Shown: in pieces, positions 43,866 through 55,203 of the stretch
Numbering within the stretch: the stretch's first letter is position 1
How the letters are laid out: every line of letters starts with the position of its first letter
NCBI GenBank assembly: GCA_024180945.1
Contig: JAKSGN010000041.1
Location: 1,860,001-1,924,000 of the forward strand
Reading direction: 5' to 3'
From: Macrophomina tecta
Taxonomy: Eukaryota > Ascomycota > Dothideomycetes > Botryosphaeriales > Botryosphaeriaceae
DNA length: 64,000 nt
The notes under the pieces: generated by a model
What the model saw: only the letters and a program-made list of their open reading frames with translations
Told to the model about the DNA's origin: nothing
Database searches by the model: none
Made by a program: the position numbers and the translations under genes

Positions 43866-44330
43866 ACTAATTTACTATTATTCTATTACGATAGCTTTAA
43901 TAGCACTTCTAATAAGAAAGTACTAGAGTTTATAGAGAAAAACGTACTTACGCTATATAAGTACGTCGGTACGTTAGAAGAGGCGGTATTAGTATATAAG
44001 AAATAGAAGATAAAGAAGATTATAGCTACTAGCGGCTATAATAACTAGTAGTATATGCGTAATATATCACGCTCAAAGAATTAGTAGTATTATTAGGCTA
44101 GACTAGGTAGAGTTAGCTTAATAAAGTTAACTAACGAAGTAGTAGACGAAGAGTTTAAAAATAAGTACTTTATAAGAATATCTAATACGAATAAGAGATA
44201 ATTTTAGTATAGCTTAAATATAAAGTAGATACTTCTTTAGGGCCCTTCTTTATAAATTAAATATTTTCTCTAATATTTCTTCTTATTCTTTAATTCTAGG
44301 GGGCGCCCTCGCCGTAGCTTACTTATAGCC
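43866..44330 (+). other. Possible antisense reading frame relic of B2
   Basis: On the plus strand, opposite to the element's own direction, a frame runs through this part with only TAG/TAA interruptions. It includes VLEFIEKNVLTLYKY, then charged segments with LTNEVVDEE. The equivalent of B1 reads the same. It lies between integrase and the 3' LTR, the same position as the antisense gene of the A family, but shows no similarity to it that I can see. The sense strand also lacks non-RIP stops here, so the support is weak. Confidence 0.3.
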
Positions 44331-44599
44331 TATATTTCGCCTACATTTCGCTTGCATTTTAGCTAGGCGTTCTAGGAAATAGGGTTTTCTTTAAGGTAAT
44401 TCTATAGAAGCTCTCTATAATTATCTAGCTTCTCTTTCTACTTCTACTTATTATATTTATAGGGCTAGCCGAGCTATTTAAGTAGATATTACCTTAGTAG
44501 CTCTTCTTTATAGGCTACTATAGCTTCGACTTTTTAGTATTTACTATTATCGATTTCTTTAACTAGTAGCGGTTAGAATCCTAGCCTTACCGTATAAGC

Positions 44600-47500
44600 T
44601 TCTAGTAATATAACGTTAAAAATAGTATATAGCCGGGATATAAATTATAGTAGATCTAAGTAATAGGCCTAGAAGCTAATCTTCTCTAGAATCTAAAATA
44701 GCTCTAGGTAATAATTATTGAGTTTCTTATAAGGCCGTTTAGTTTTAATATTTCTTATTAAGAGAAGGACTAGTTATCTAATATTAAAATATATTTTAGT
44801 TTAGTTCTAGTTATAATATTTTATTTAGAGCTTCTAGAAGTATCTAAGAAATTTCACCGCTAATTTCTATACTTTTTATATACTTTTCGCGTGCTTTTTA
44901 GCTACTTTAGCTAATTTAGTTAGGGGATTTCTATTAAGGTTATTCTAAACCCCGTTCTAGGAGTTAGGTTCTACCCCTATATCTAGTTAAACTAGTGCGA
45001 AGCCTATAGAAGAGTAGGTTTTCTAGTTATAGGCGTATAAAGCCTACTAAAGAAGCTTTACCTAGTCTAACTAGTTCTAAGAGGTATAATAGTATAGATA
45101 CGTCTTTAACTTCTAATTTTACCTCTCCATTTGGCTATCTATCTATAGGTAAAAGGAGGTACTTAGTCTATACTTAATTCTAAGATTATAGTATAATTCG
45201 CTCTAGAACTAGCTCGTAAACGTTAAGCCTCTATCCGAGACTAGGCTATTAGGCGGCCTAAATTATATGAAGACATTATTTATAATAAGATCCGCGAGCG
45301 TTACCCTATTAATCGTCTTTCTAACTAGTAGGTAACGTATATATTTAGTAAAATAGTTAACAAGTATAAGAACTATGTTATATACTTAACTATCTCGCCC
45401 TACGGATTCTAGTAAGTCTATAATAAAATTAAGAAAGTAGTACTTATAGGGTTAAGCGGCTACTAGTAGTAGCTATAATAATCTATACGGCTTATACCGG
45501 TGAGCCTTATTACGTTAATAGATATTATAGCTTTATATATATTCTTTAACGTCCGCGGTAATATCTTTCTAGTAGTACTTCCTAGAAAGTACCTTCTAGG
45601 TACGGCAGATACCGTAATAGCTACTACTTAAATCGTTATAATTTCTAAGTAGAATTTCCTCGCGTAGTAAAGTATACTTTAGTACGTATACCCATTCTTT
45701 ATAGTATAGGAGTCCTTACTCGTCGATTATATACTAATTATACACTAAAAGTACTCTTTTTATAAGCTATTCTTATACGTCTACGTAAAAGACGTCCCTT
45801 CGTTACTTAGTATAAATAAAATTAACTAACGATTTAGAAGTAGCTTTAAATACTATTTCGGTTATAGCGACTACTATTACTATAGACTAAGATACGAAGC
45901 TTTATACTAAACTTATACTAGCTTCCTTATAGTAAGTATATACCGAAGATACTAGGCTTTTATAAGTGAACTTATTATACTTCTTATAAGTAACGAAATA
46001 GACTAAGGTAGTTTAGTAATTACTACCGCCGTTTATACGTAGGTTTTTCTTATACTCTTAGCCGGGGTTCTTAGTAGTACGTAGAAATTCTTCTAACCCC
46101 TAAATCTAGAGTTTACGTTATAATATAGGTAATATAGTATTAAGATAGGTACGCTTATTACTCTTCTTAAAGCTAAGAGTATAGTCTAGATGCCTCGAAA
46201 GAGCGTTCGCTAGATTAGACTTACCCGGCTTATATTCAATATTAAAATTAAATTTAGCTAAGACTTTAGCGTACTAAGTCTATTAAGCCGTAAGGCTCTT
46301 AGTTATTATAAAATAATGTAGGTTATTATAATTAGATAATACCCGTATTAGCGTCTATACGTGTGCTAGGTAAGGCCTCTAATACTTAAAGTATTATACG
46401 ATTATATAGAGTTTCTTATTGTAGGTATCATACCGTATTTTAGTACCAGCGAACTTATAGCTAAAATACGTAACGGGGTACTAATAGCGCTAGTTATCCT
46501 CTCTATCTAGTGGTTAGAGAAGGATACTACCGTAGATATAGTCTAAAACGTCGGTAATTAGTATAACTAGAAGATTTAGATTATAGTACTATAGTATAAG
46601 AGCCTACGTAAAATATACTTTTAGTCTACTAAATGCCTACTTTACTTCTACGGGCTATTTCTAGGGCTTATACTATTTAGTTAGCCCCTTTTTCGGCACT
46701 CGTTTAGCCCCCGGATTAAAATCTTAGGCTACTTCTTTTAGTAAGCTAGTTAGTAGTTAAACTACTATAGAGTAATTCTATATAAAGCGTCTATAGAAGT
46801 TAGTAAAGCCTAGAAAAATCTAAATATTATAGTAGCTTTACGGCTCCGGCTAGTTCTTAATAGCTTCAACTCTTATAAAGTCTATAATAATCCCCTAGAG
46901 AGTAATAATAAAGCCTAGAAACTCGATATACTTTATATAAAAGCTATATTTAGACGGTTTTATGTAGAGATTCTAATTACGCAATCTTTAGAGAATACGT
47001 TTAATGTACTTAATGTACTAAGACTTATCCGCTAAGTATATAAGTATATTATCTAAGTATACTACGTAAATTATATCTACTAGGCCTTCTAGGGCTCGGT
47101 AGATATATGACTAGAAGGTTATAGGTGCATTAGTTAAGCTAAATAGTATAACTAGATACTCGTAATACCCGTAACGCATTTTAAATACTATTTTCTACTT
47201 ATTACCTTCCTTTATGCGGATTTAGTAATAAGTATTGTATAGATCTAGTTTAGTAAAGATCTTTATAGTACTTAAACGGTCTAGTAGCTCGCCTACTAGT
47301 AATATAGAATAGCTATTTTTAACTATAACCTTATTTAGGCCCCTATAATCTACGTATAACTATATAGTACCGTCTATCTTAGGAGTAAAGAGAATAGGCG
47401 CGCCCGTAGATAACTTACTATATCTAATCTAACCCCGTTCTAAGGCCTTATTAATGTATTTCCTAAGAATCTATAGTTTAGATTAGAAGAGTCTATATAG

Positions 47501-48350
47501 GAATATTAACAGTAGCTTAGAACCTATAACGAGATTAATAGTATAATTAAACTTAGTATATTATAGTAGCTTAGTAGCTTATTTATCTAAAAATATATCT
47601 AAGTACTCTTTATAAGTATTCGAAATCTCGTCGCGGATCTTCTTAGCTATTTTAGCTAATAGTACGTCTACTAAACTAGTAAGTTTCTTATATAGTTCGT
47701 ATACTTTTTAAATATGAAAGTATAGCCCCCGTAAATAAAAGAGAGTTTAGTTAAATAGAAGTCCTTCTAGATTTTAGTTATTTCCGCCCTACTTCTCGCG
47801 TGCGTTTAATATACTTTCCGCCCGTAAGAGGGCTACGAAAGAGTCGAAGTTATTTCTTTAACTTTCTAGATTACTTATAGGTAAGAGCTAGTAGTCGAAT
47901 AACTAGAGAAAGTAAATAGACTTTTCTAGTTCTAAGTTCTAGAATAATTTAGTAGCGCTTACTAGATATATACGCTCTAGTAAGTTTATACTCTAGTAAA
48001 ATGTTTCTCTTTTAAAATCGATAACCGGCCCGGTAGCCCCGAGCTAGGGTATACTGAGTATAGTATTATAGCCCGTAAACGAGCTACTTTAGTAAGGTTA
48101 GAGTTTAATAGTACGCGTAGCGCCCCCTAAGTCGTACGTAGTAACCCCTATATAATAAGAGTCATGTAACGTAATAATAATATTATTAAGAAGGTGGGTA
48201 GACGGCCTAGTACTAGCTTATATATTTTATAAGATAAGTCACTCTACGTATTTAAGAAATACGAGGTTTAAATCATAACTATAATCTATTAATACTCGAA
48301 TTTTAGTAGGACCGGATAGGGTTTCTATTAAAGCGATAATTTTTATACGT
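44600..48350 (-). pseudogene. pol: RIP-broken pol of B2
   Basis: Minus-strand counterpart of B1 pol, collinear over its length. The RT motif region lies near 47040-47080 and the integrase catalytic blocks near 45100-45430. It differs from B1 by independent C-to-T and G-to-A changes, so the two copies were mutated partly separately. Confidence 0.8.
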
Positions 48351-49657
48351 TTTAAACTACCTCCCGTTTAAGGCCCTAACTATAAGAAGAAGAGAAAAGC
48401 GATTAGAGCTTCTCTTTTTTTAAGTCTTACTTATCTTTATAGTTCGCCTAGTTAGCGTAGTCTTTAGCCTACTTTTTACCTATATTCGGGGTACTAGATT
48501 TATACGAATTATCTACATTCTTTAAAAAAGCTAAAGCTTTAGATTTTTAGTTCTCTTTAGCCTTCTTACTATTTCTAAAACCCTTATAGGGACCGTTACG
48601 TCCTAGGCTAGAAGTAGTAAAAGAGCGCTTAGTTTTCTATAACTACTACTCGTTCTTACTCTTTTTATAGGGCCTTATTACCTCTAGCATTTACTTAATG
48701 TATTAAATTTTAGCTACTAAATCCTCTTCTACCTATACCCTAATAAGAAAGGACTAGCACACGAGCTCCATATATATAGATAGTAGAAGTAAAGAGTAAA
48801 TCTAGTTAATATAATAATCTATATTCTAAATTTAATATATAAATTTATTCTCATACGTCTTTATTTAGGCGTAGAATTTTATAAACTTCTAGCCCTCCTT
48901 TATTACTATAGTATAATAACTAATAGCATTGTTAAGGCGATAAATAATAGGGTTATAAATATAATTCTATACTAACGTCTTAAACTTTTACTAGAGTAGT
49001 ACTAGTTTCTTCTAGTTTATTAGATATCTTTAGACGTGCTAAGAGAAGATCTTATATTTAAATAGCTCTTTAGTAGCCTAGAGAGTTCTTTTAAGGTAGT
49101 TCTTATCTACCTAGTATATACTAAAATATATCTCTACTATATTCATTTATAAGTTATATAAGTTCTAAGTAAGACCTTCGAGTTTTAGAGGTAGGTTTCT
49201 TACGAGAAGGTTAAGTCGCTTTTTACTATCGTTTACTCTACTTTTCGTATGCGTTTCGCCTGCGTTCGGCGTAGAAACGATAGGTAGTTTACTATTAAGG
49301 GCCGCTTATAGCTATTATAGAATCTTAACGTAGTTAAGACATTCTAGAAGCTTAGCTTTCGATACATCTTTATAAATACGCTACGTAAGTGTTATAGTTT
49401 ATCGATAGCTATAGGCACCCCTAGTTTGGCCGCGTCACCTATTAGGCGTTTAACGCCCTAGGCACTCCTATCGACGATTAGCGTTTAATAGCCTTTAGGG
49501 GTTAATAAGCCTATTTTTATTTATTTACCTTAAGTATTTAAACGGCTTTATTAGTCCCTTATTTCTATTATCGTAAAATTATTCTTTTTATTAGAATCGT
49601 TATATATAGCCCTTTAAGGCTGGCTACTTTTTCGAAAGAAATTAAGAAGAATTCGAT

Positions 49658-49850
49658 TATAAGTAAATAGGCTAGTTATAAGTAGAAAGTCTTTAGAAGA
49701 ATTATATATTCTTAAATATAAATCCTTAGTAGTATAGAATTTACCCCTTAGTAGCGTTATATACTAGGGGCCCGTACGTAGCACGTAATAAGCATGTAGA
49801 ATACACGGTATAAGTACTCTAAGAGTATACTAGGGCCTATTATTCTAATA
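49658..49850 (-). repeat. 5' LTR of B2 (right in the window)
   Basis: 193 bp, followed by the duplication CTTAC at 49851-49855, after which the A3 integrase resumes. Confidence 0.9.
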
Positions 49851-51573
49851 CTTACCTATATATTTCTTAGAATAATTTTTAGTAATTATAGATTACTAGA
49901 AGAGCTTATATTAAATAGAGATTAGCTATTTATATTTTAATTTTAGTAGACGCTTATTCGCTAGCTTAGAGCTAAGTATAAGCTTTTAACTATAGTATAC
50001 CCTTAAATAGATAGATAGATAGAATAGATAAATTAAATACTAGAATAATATCTATACTACTATCTTAACTACGCGTAAGATAACTAGGTTAAGCTACTAC
50101 CGCTCGTATAGTTTATATATAATAGCTCGAAAGCGTTAGCTATATAAGAATTTCCGTTCTATACTAATTATAGTTATAAGTCTATAGCTTATAAAGAGTC
50201 TATACTAAGCGAATTTCTAGCCTAAAAAGAAATTCTTAAAGTAGACTAGCTAAAGATACTCTATAAATAATTATACTTAGACTTTAAATTTATAGCCCTA
50301 TAAATAGATAAATACTATAATAAATAGTACTAGGAGGTACTAAAGCTAAAGAAAAAAAATAAAGTTTACCTTCTTAAAAAAAATATTAAAATAAAATGGC
50401 CAAATAATAAATTAAACTTTAAAAAAATCGGACTATTTAAAATTAAAGAATAGATTAGAAAGATTAATTTTCACCTTAGATTATCTAATACTATATAAAT
50501 ATATTTTATATTTTACGTCTTACTTCTTAAACCAGTATTAGAAAACACTATACTATTATACTAAATAAAAGAAATATTACTAGAAAATCTAAATACTAAT
50601 AAAAATATAGACTAGAATATAGAATAAGTCCTAGATAGTAGCTATATTAATAGTTAGTTTTAATACCTTCTTAAATAGAAAGAAGACTAGAATAATACCT
50701 AGAAACTACTAAAACTATATAACTATTAAGAACTTATTAATAAGTTTTATTACTAAAATCTAGATCGACTAATACTACTAACTTATTATATATAAAGAAC
50801 CTAAAATTAAAGTTAGAAAACGAAGACTACTATATCTAATTTACTAACTTAGAATTCTTAGAAGGCGTAGAACCCGAACTAATACTAGAAGACCTAATAG
50901 ACTAAAATAACTCTATAATAATATTAGCTAAAATATCGCTACGTAAACGCTTTAGCGATCGCTTCTTCTTAGTATTTTTAGGATTAATAGAATTCCTAGC
51001 CTCTTAAACTAACTTAAGACGGTCTAATTTCTCTAGCTTTTTTATAATTATAGCTTTCTTTAAGAGTATTAAATAAGTATAATACTTTAAAAGATTCTTT
51101 TATTTCTCTAAACGAAATAAATAAGCTATTATAGTCTATATAGCCTTATAAGTCTTTTTCTAGTTTATATATACTTTAGTACGCGCCTAATCGAGATAGT
51201 TAACTAGAGTTAAATATTAGTAATAGTAGAAGATAATAGAAATAGAATATATAGTTTATAGTATTAAGACCCCCGCTATTATAAATAGTCTAACTACGAC
51301 GAGTATATTTTTTATAATAAAAAGAACTTTTAATATTTATTTAATACTTTACGGGCTTACCCTTAGAAGCTAGAAGTAAATAAAAAGAATAAAAAATAAA
51401 TATCTTATAGTTCTCGCGATTAATATATTTATCTAGAAGAATCTATTTAGTACGCTTATATTTTAAAGATATCGTAAAAATTTACTAAAAAAAAGAAAGA
51501 AAGAATAAGAAAAACATAAGATATAGATAAATAAATAAATCTTTAGGCTAAAGATTCTTAAGAAGAGAGATAA
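49851..51573 (+). pseudogene. pol: RIP-broken 3' part of A3: integrase, chromodomain, antisense gene
   Basis: The integrase core resumes in frame after B2 and runs to a GPF-like stretch (near 50430) and a chromodomain relic (about 50620-50760). From about 50740 to 51480 the minus strand holds the antisense gene relic, almost the same as in A2 (17152-17890) and thus unlike A1 in detail. A degraded polypurine tract and a mutated ATCTTCGG hairpin precede the LTR. Confidence 0.8.
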
Positions 51574-52315
51574 TATTATAAATTCTAGAGAATAAAGGCT
51601 TTATAACTCTATAAGTAGAAAGCCCGTATAGAAAAAAGTATTATAGAAACTAAGAATTCTTATAAGTAATAGAGCCGTACGGTCGAAATATCCGTACGGA
51701 AAACCTAGCCTTAAAAAAAAATAATACGTACGGCCCTAAGCTAGATAGTAATAAAAACCCATATAAAAAAAATACCTACGTAGTATAGCGACTACTTAAA
51801 AGAATAGTAAAACTAAGTTCCCGTAGAAAAAAGATATCTATAGAAAAAGAATATAGATCTAGAAAACTAACTTTAAATATAAAAAATAAATAAGAGAATA
51901 TCGAATATATCGTCTACTTATTAGAGTAGAAGTCGGGTTTTAAAAAATAGGCCTTAGCGCCTAAGTTATATAGGACCTACTAGGCCTACTAGATAATAAA
52001 GAATTACGACTATTCTCTATAATACTTAAATAACTAAGAATACTAACTATCTACTACTATTTATAGATTACTATATATTTTCTATAGTATATAGATATAC
52101 TTCTTAGATAGTACTTTAATCTTTATAGTTAACTTAAAGTTCTAATATAATTCTATTAGAGGTAATAAGCCTAACATATACCGCGTACTAATATATTATA
52201 TAATTACTACTATTATTCTAATTCTTTACTCTTCTCTTATTTTTTAAGGTAAATTCTTTAGCTATCTAACCCTACTAGACGATTCTAAAGCCTAGTAGAA
52301 GAGGCTGTTATTATA
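51574..52315 (+). repeat. 3' LTR of A3
   Basis: 742 bp, A2-type, from TATTATAAATTC to TTATTATA. The matching left duplication is lost because the 5' LTR is truncated. Confidence 0.88.
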
Positions 52316-52327
52316 TAAATAAGCGGC

Positions 52328-53107
52328 TATAATAGCGGCCTCTTCTACTAGGCTTTAAAATCGCCTAGTAGGGTTAGATAGCTAAAGGGTTTACCTTAAA
52401 AAATAAGAGAAGGGTAAAGAATTAGAATAATAGTAGTAATTATATAATATATTAATACGCGATATATATTAGGCTTATTACCTCTAATAGTATTATATTA
52501 GAACTTTAAGTTAACTATAAAGATTAAAATACTATCTAAGAAGTATATTTATATACTATAGAAAAGTTATAGTAATCTAGATCGATATAGCTAGATTAAA
52601 GTAGCTAGATTAAAGATATTAGATTATTAATCTTAGATTAGATTAATCCGAATAGGCCCTATAGGTCCTACGTAACTTAGGTGCTAAAGCTTATTTCCTA
52701 GAATCCAACTTCTATATTAATTAAGAGAGTATTATACTGCTAGACTATTATTTCTTAGATTATATAAGTTATTCGACTTTCTCCTGTCTATTCCTCTTAG
52801 CCTAAAGTCGGTTTTTGGGATTTATAATTCTTTTCTTAGAAATATTCTTTCTCTATAGAAGTTTAACCTAGTCAGTATTTCCGTAGTTTTACTATACTAT
52901 ATAGGCGTCATTTTTATATAGGCTTTTACTATTATCTTATTTAGGCCCGTACGCGCTATTTTTTCTTAAGGCTATTTTTTCCGTGTAGGTGCGCTAGCGT
53001 TACGGCTCTACTATTCTTACGGGTTCTTAGCCCCTACGGTGCCTTTTTTCGTGCGGGCTTTCTACCTGTAGGGTTATAAGGCCTTTATTTCTCTAGGGTT
53101 CGTAATA
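52328..53107 (-). mobile_element. Solo A-type LTR, RIP-mutated
   Basis: 780 bp in reverse orientation, with perfect GCGGC duplications (52323-52327, 53108-53112). It starts 12 bp after the A3 3' LTR, so the two form a large inverted repeat. It is intermediate between the A1 and A2 types, and contains a short repeated AGCTAGATTAAAG not seen in the others, so it represents a third LTR variant. Confidence 0.9.
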
Positions 53108-53676
53108 GCGGCTTTATATCTATAGTATTAGCTATAAGACTAAAAAACTCTACCTAAGTACTAGAAATAAAAAGTATTTAAACTATCTAAGTATTAGATA
53201 CTAAATAAATATATATAAATCTATACTAAGATATAGTATTTATCTAAAAGTCTATTCTATACTATAGTACTAATATATTTATAGAGTCTATATAGCTAAA
53301 AAAAAATACTTAATATCTATACTATCTAGAAACTAACTAAATATTCTATCTCTAAATAGATAAATTAAGAACTTTATAAGCTAATCTAAACTAAAGTATT
53401 ATACTATATCCTCTATCTCTAAATTTAAACTTAAGAAAAAGCGCTAAGACTAGTATCTATTAAAAGTTCTTAACTTTCTTAGCTAGATTCTTAAATCTTA
53501 GCTTTATAGCTATATATACTACTATATTATTATATAGAAAAGAGGTCTTCTTAGGCTAAATTACTTATATTAATCTTTATACCCTTACTAATATTCTAAA
53601 ATAACCCTAAAATATACTAAATTTAAGCTATAGCTAAAAGACACCTACACGTATCTCTATACTAATTTATATAAGA
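53108..53676. other. AT-rich spacer without recognised features
   Basis: RIP-like sequence, no frame or repeat assigned. It begins with the GCGGC duplication and ends at the (ATT)n tail of a LINE fragment. Confidence 0.5.
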
Positions 53677-53709
<33 letters not shown>

Positions 53710-54577
53710 TAATGTCCGTGTAGAGTTAATAACTATTATAGATAGCCTAGGGTAATCTTATAAAGTACTAAGGCTTAGGTAAAGAATTACTAAGCTATAT
53801 TATAAATAATAAAGCCTAGTAAGTAGTCGAAAGAAGATAATTCTCTAAGAGAGAAATAGATAGAAGATTTAATAAAGAAGAATAAGAGAAAAGATAAAAA
53901 TAAAAAATAAAGCTTTTATTAGCTTATATTTTATTTATAAGTATTATATATCTTAAAGAATAAAACTACGGTACTATCTAGAGCTCTTTATATATACTTA
54001 TTTCTTATATAAGTAGATTCTTCTAGATATACTATATTAGAAATCTAATAAGGGTAATTTATAAGAAATAAGATTCTAGCCCTAATTCTTATTCGTTTTA
54101 TATAATTTTATATTATAATAACTGGAAATGATTAAACTTTTATAATATATAAAAGGAATTTTAGTAGGGGCTATACCTATTTAGTTATTAGTTAGTAAAG
54201 TATAGTAGTAAATTTTACTATCTTAGTTTACTACTATAGTTTACTACCATAGTTTACTACTACTATAACTCCTAGGTATATTCTTTATATACCTTAGGTA
54301 GTATTATAATACCTAAGGTAATATATTAATAAGCTACGCTTATATAAGCTTACTTATTAATATTTAACAAATCTATATAGGATCGGTATTTAGGTATATA
54401 AGTATTTTAGTAAAATAGTGTAGTATAAGCTAAGGGGCATAGTAAATAAAAAATAAAGATAGTAGAATAGAAAAATAGTAAACTAGTAAAAGAGTAAAGA
54501 GTAAGAAGCGGCGTATATTTATATATTTAGTCTTTCGCCGAAGATAGTCCTAGGATCTATTTACGCGTAGAAATCCG
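53677..54577 (-). mobile_element. 5'-truncated LINE fragment with a nested LTR
   Basis: Matches the 3' end of the long LINE (55225 to about 55482) in two parts, 53710-53758 and 54370-54577, split by a solo LTR. It carries an (ATT)n tail at 53677-53709, which is the 3' poly(AAT) of the minus-strand element. Only about 260 bp of LINE are present, the 5'-truncated form usual for target-primed insertion. It is RIP-mutated. Confidence 0.82.
53759..54369. mobile_element. Solo LTR of an unassigned family
   Basis: 611 bp inserted in the LINE fragment, flanked by AATCT on both sides (53754-53758, 54370-54374). The ends are TATAAAG (probably once TGTAAAG) and TTTAACA, fitting TG...CA. It has several repeats of a TTTACTACTATAG-like unit at 54220-54265. 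No internal region of this family is present in the window, and the strand is undetermined. Confidence 0.65.
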
Positions 54578-55203
54578 GTAAATTACTAAAATATTACGTT
54601 TTTCGAAAATAATTACTAAGATAGTAAAAAAATTACTAAAATATTAGGTATATATAATTCTTACCGAGATAGCAGATTTTTAGTATTATACACGAATTTT
54701 ATTTATATAATACGCTTATAAATCTATAAAACCTACTATCTCGGTAATTATTTAGTAATTAATGCTATCTCGGTAAATAATAATTTACTTATTTACCTAA
54801 ATATTAGATTTCTTAAATTGCGCACCGATTTCTATATCGATTATTATAAAACTTTTATATTAGCTTTTTAGTATAGTAACGTATATTATAAGTTTAATTA
54901 TAATAGGGTAAGTATTAAAAAAGATATAAGGGTTTAAATTTACTAAGTTTATTAAGTAATTTACGACTTTATTAGTTGCGAGTTCTTTAGTAAAATACAA
55001 ACTATTATAATAAGATAGAAGATCTATTAATTACGTAAGTTTATCCTCGCTTTTAGTAAGTTATCTAGTTAGTACTAGGTAAATAGCTTTATTTTCTTGC
55101 GCTAGGGCATATTTTTAGTACGGAACGCTTTAAATTACGCGAGGGGGGTATAAAATAAAGCGTAGAATCGTTACTTTATTAACTAGACCCTATATCTTAG
55201 CTA
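54578..55203. other. AT-rich segment with inverted repeats
   Basis: The word CTATCTCGGTAA occurs at 54736 and 54765, and inverted at 54661-54672. The stretch 54578-54788 begins GTAAATTACTA and ends with the near reverse complement TAATAATTTAC, so it may be a small foldback element (MITE-like). No target duplication is evident. The rest is featureless. Confidence 0.35.

Larger units (their letters stand above)
42683..49850 (-). mobile_element. RIP-eroded Ty3/gypsy element B2
   Basis: 7168 bp, same family as B1 in reverse orientation. LTRs of 193 bp lie at 42683-42875 (3' LTR of the element) and 49658-49850 (5' LTR). The target duplication is CTCGC on the left and CTTAC on the right, which differ by two RIP-type changes. 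Pol lies at about 44600-48350 on the minus strand (integrase near 45000-45600, RNase H about 46200-46650, RT about 46980-47600, protease about 48300), and gag at about 48350-49640. No intact frame remains. It is inserted in the A3 integrase. Confidence 0.93.
35956..52315 (+). mobile_element. RIP-eroded Ty3/gypsy element A3, split by two insertions
   Basis: Third A-family copy. Its parts are 35956-40589, 41901-42682 and 49851-52315, separated by a Tc1-like element and by B2. The 5' LTR lacks its first part, so the left duplication is lost. Gag and protease resemble A1, while the RT start, the antisense region and the LTR resemble A2. It is heavily RIP-mutated throughout. Confidence 0.92.

Noticed and set aside
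53677..53709. (ATT)n microsatellite
   Set aside because: Not an independent repeat: the same array adjoins the same LINE 3' sequence at 55204-55224, so it is the LINE tail.
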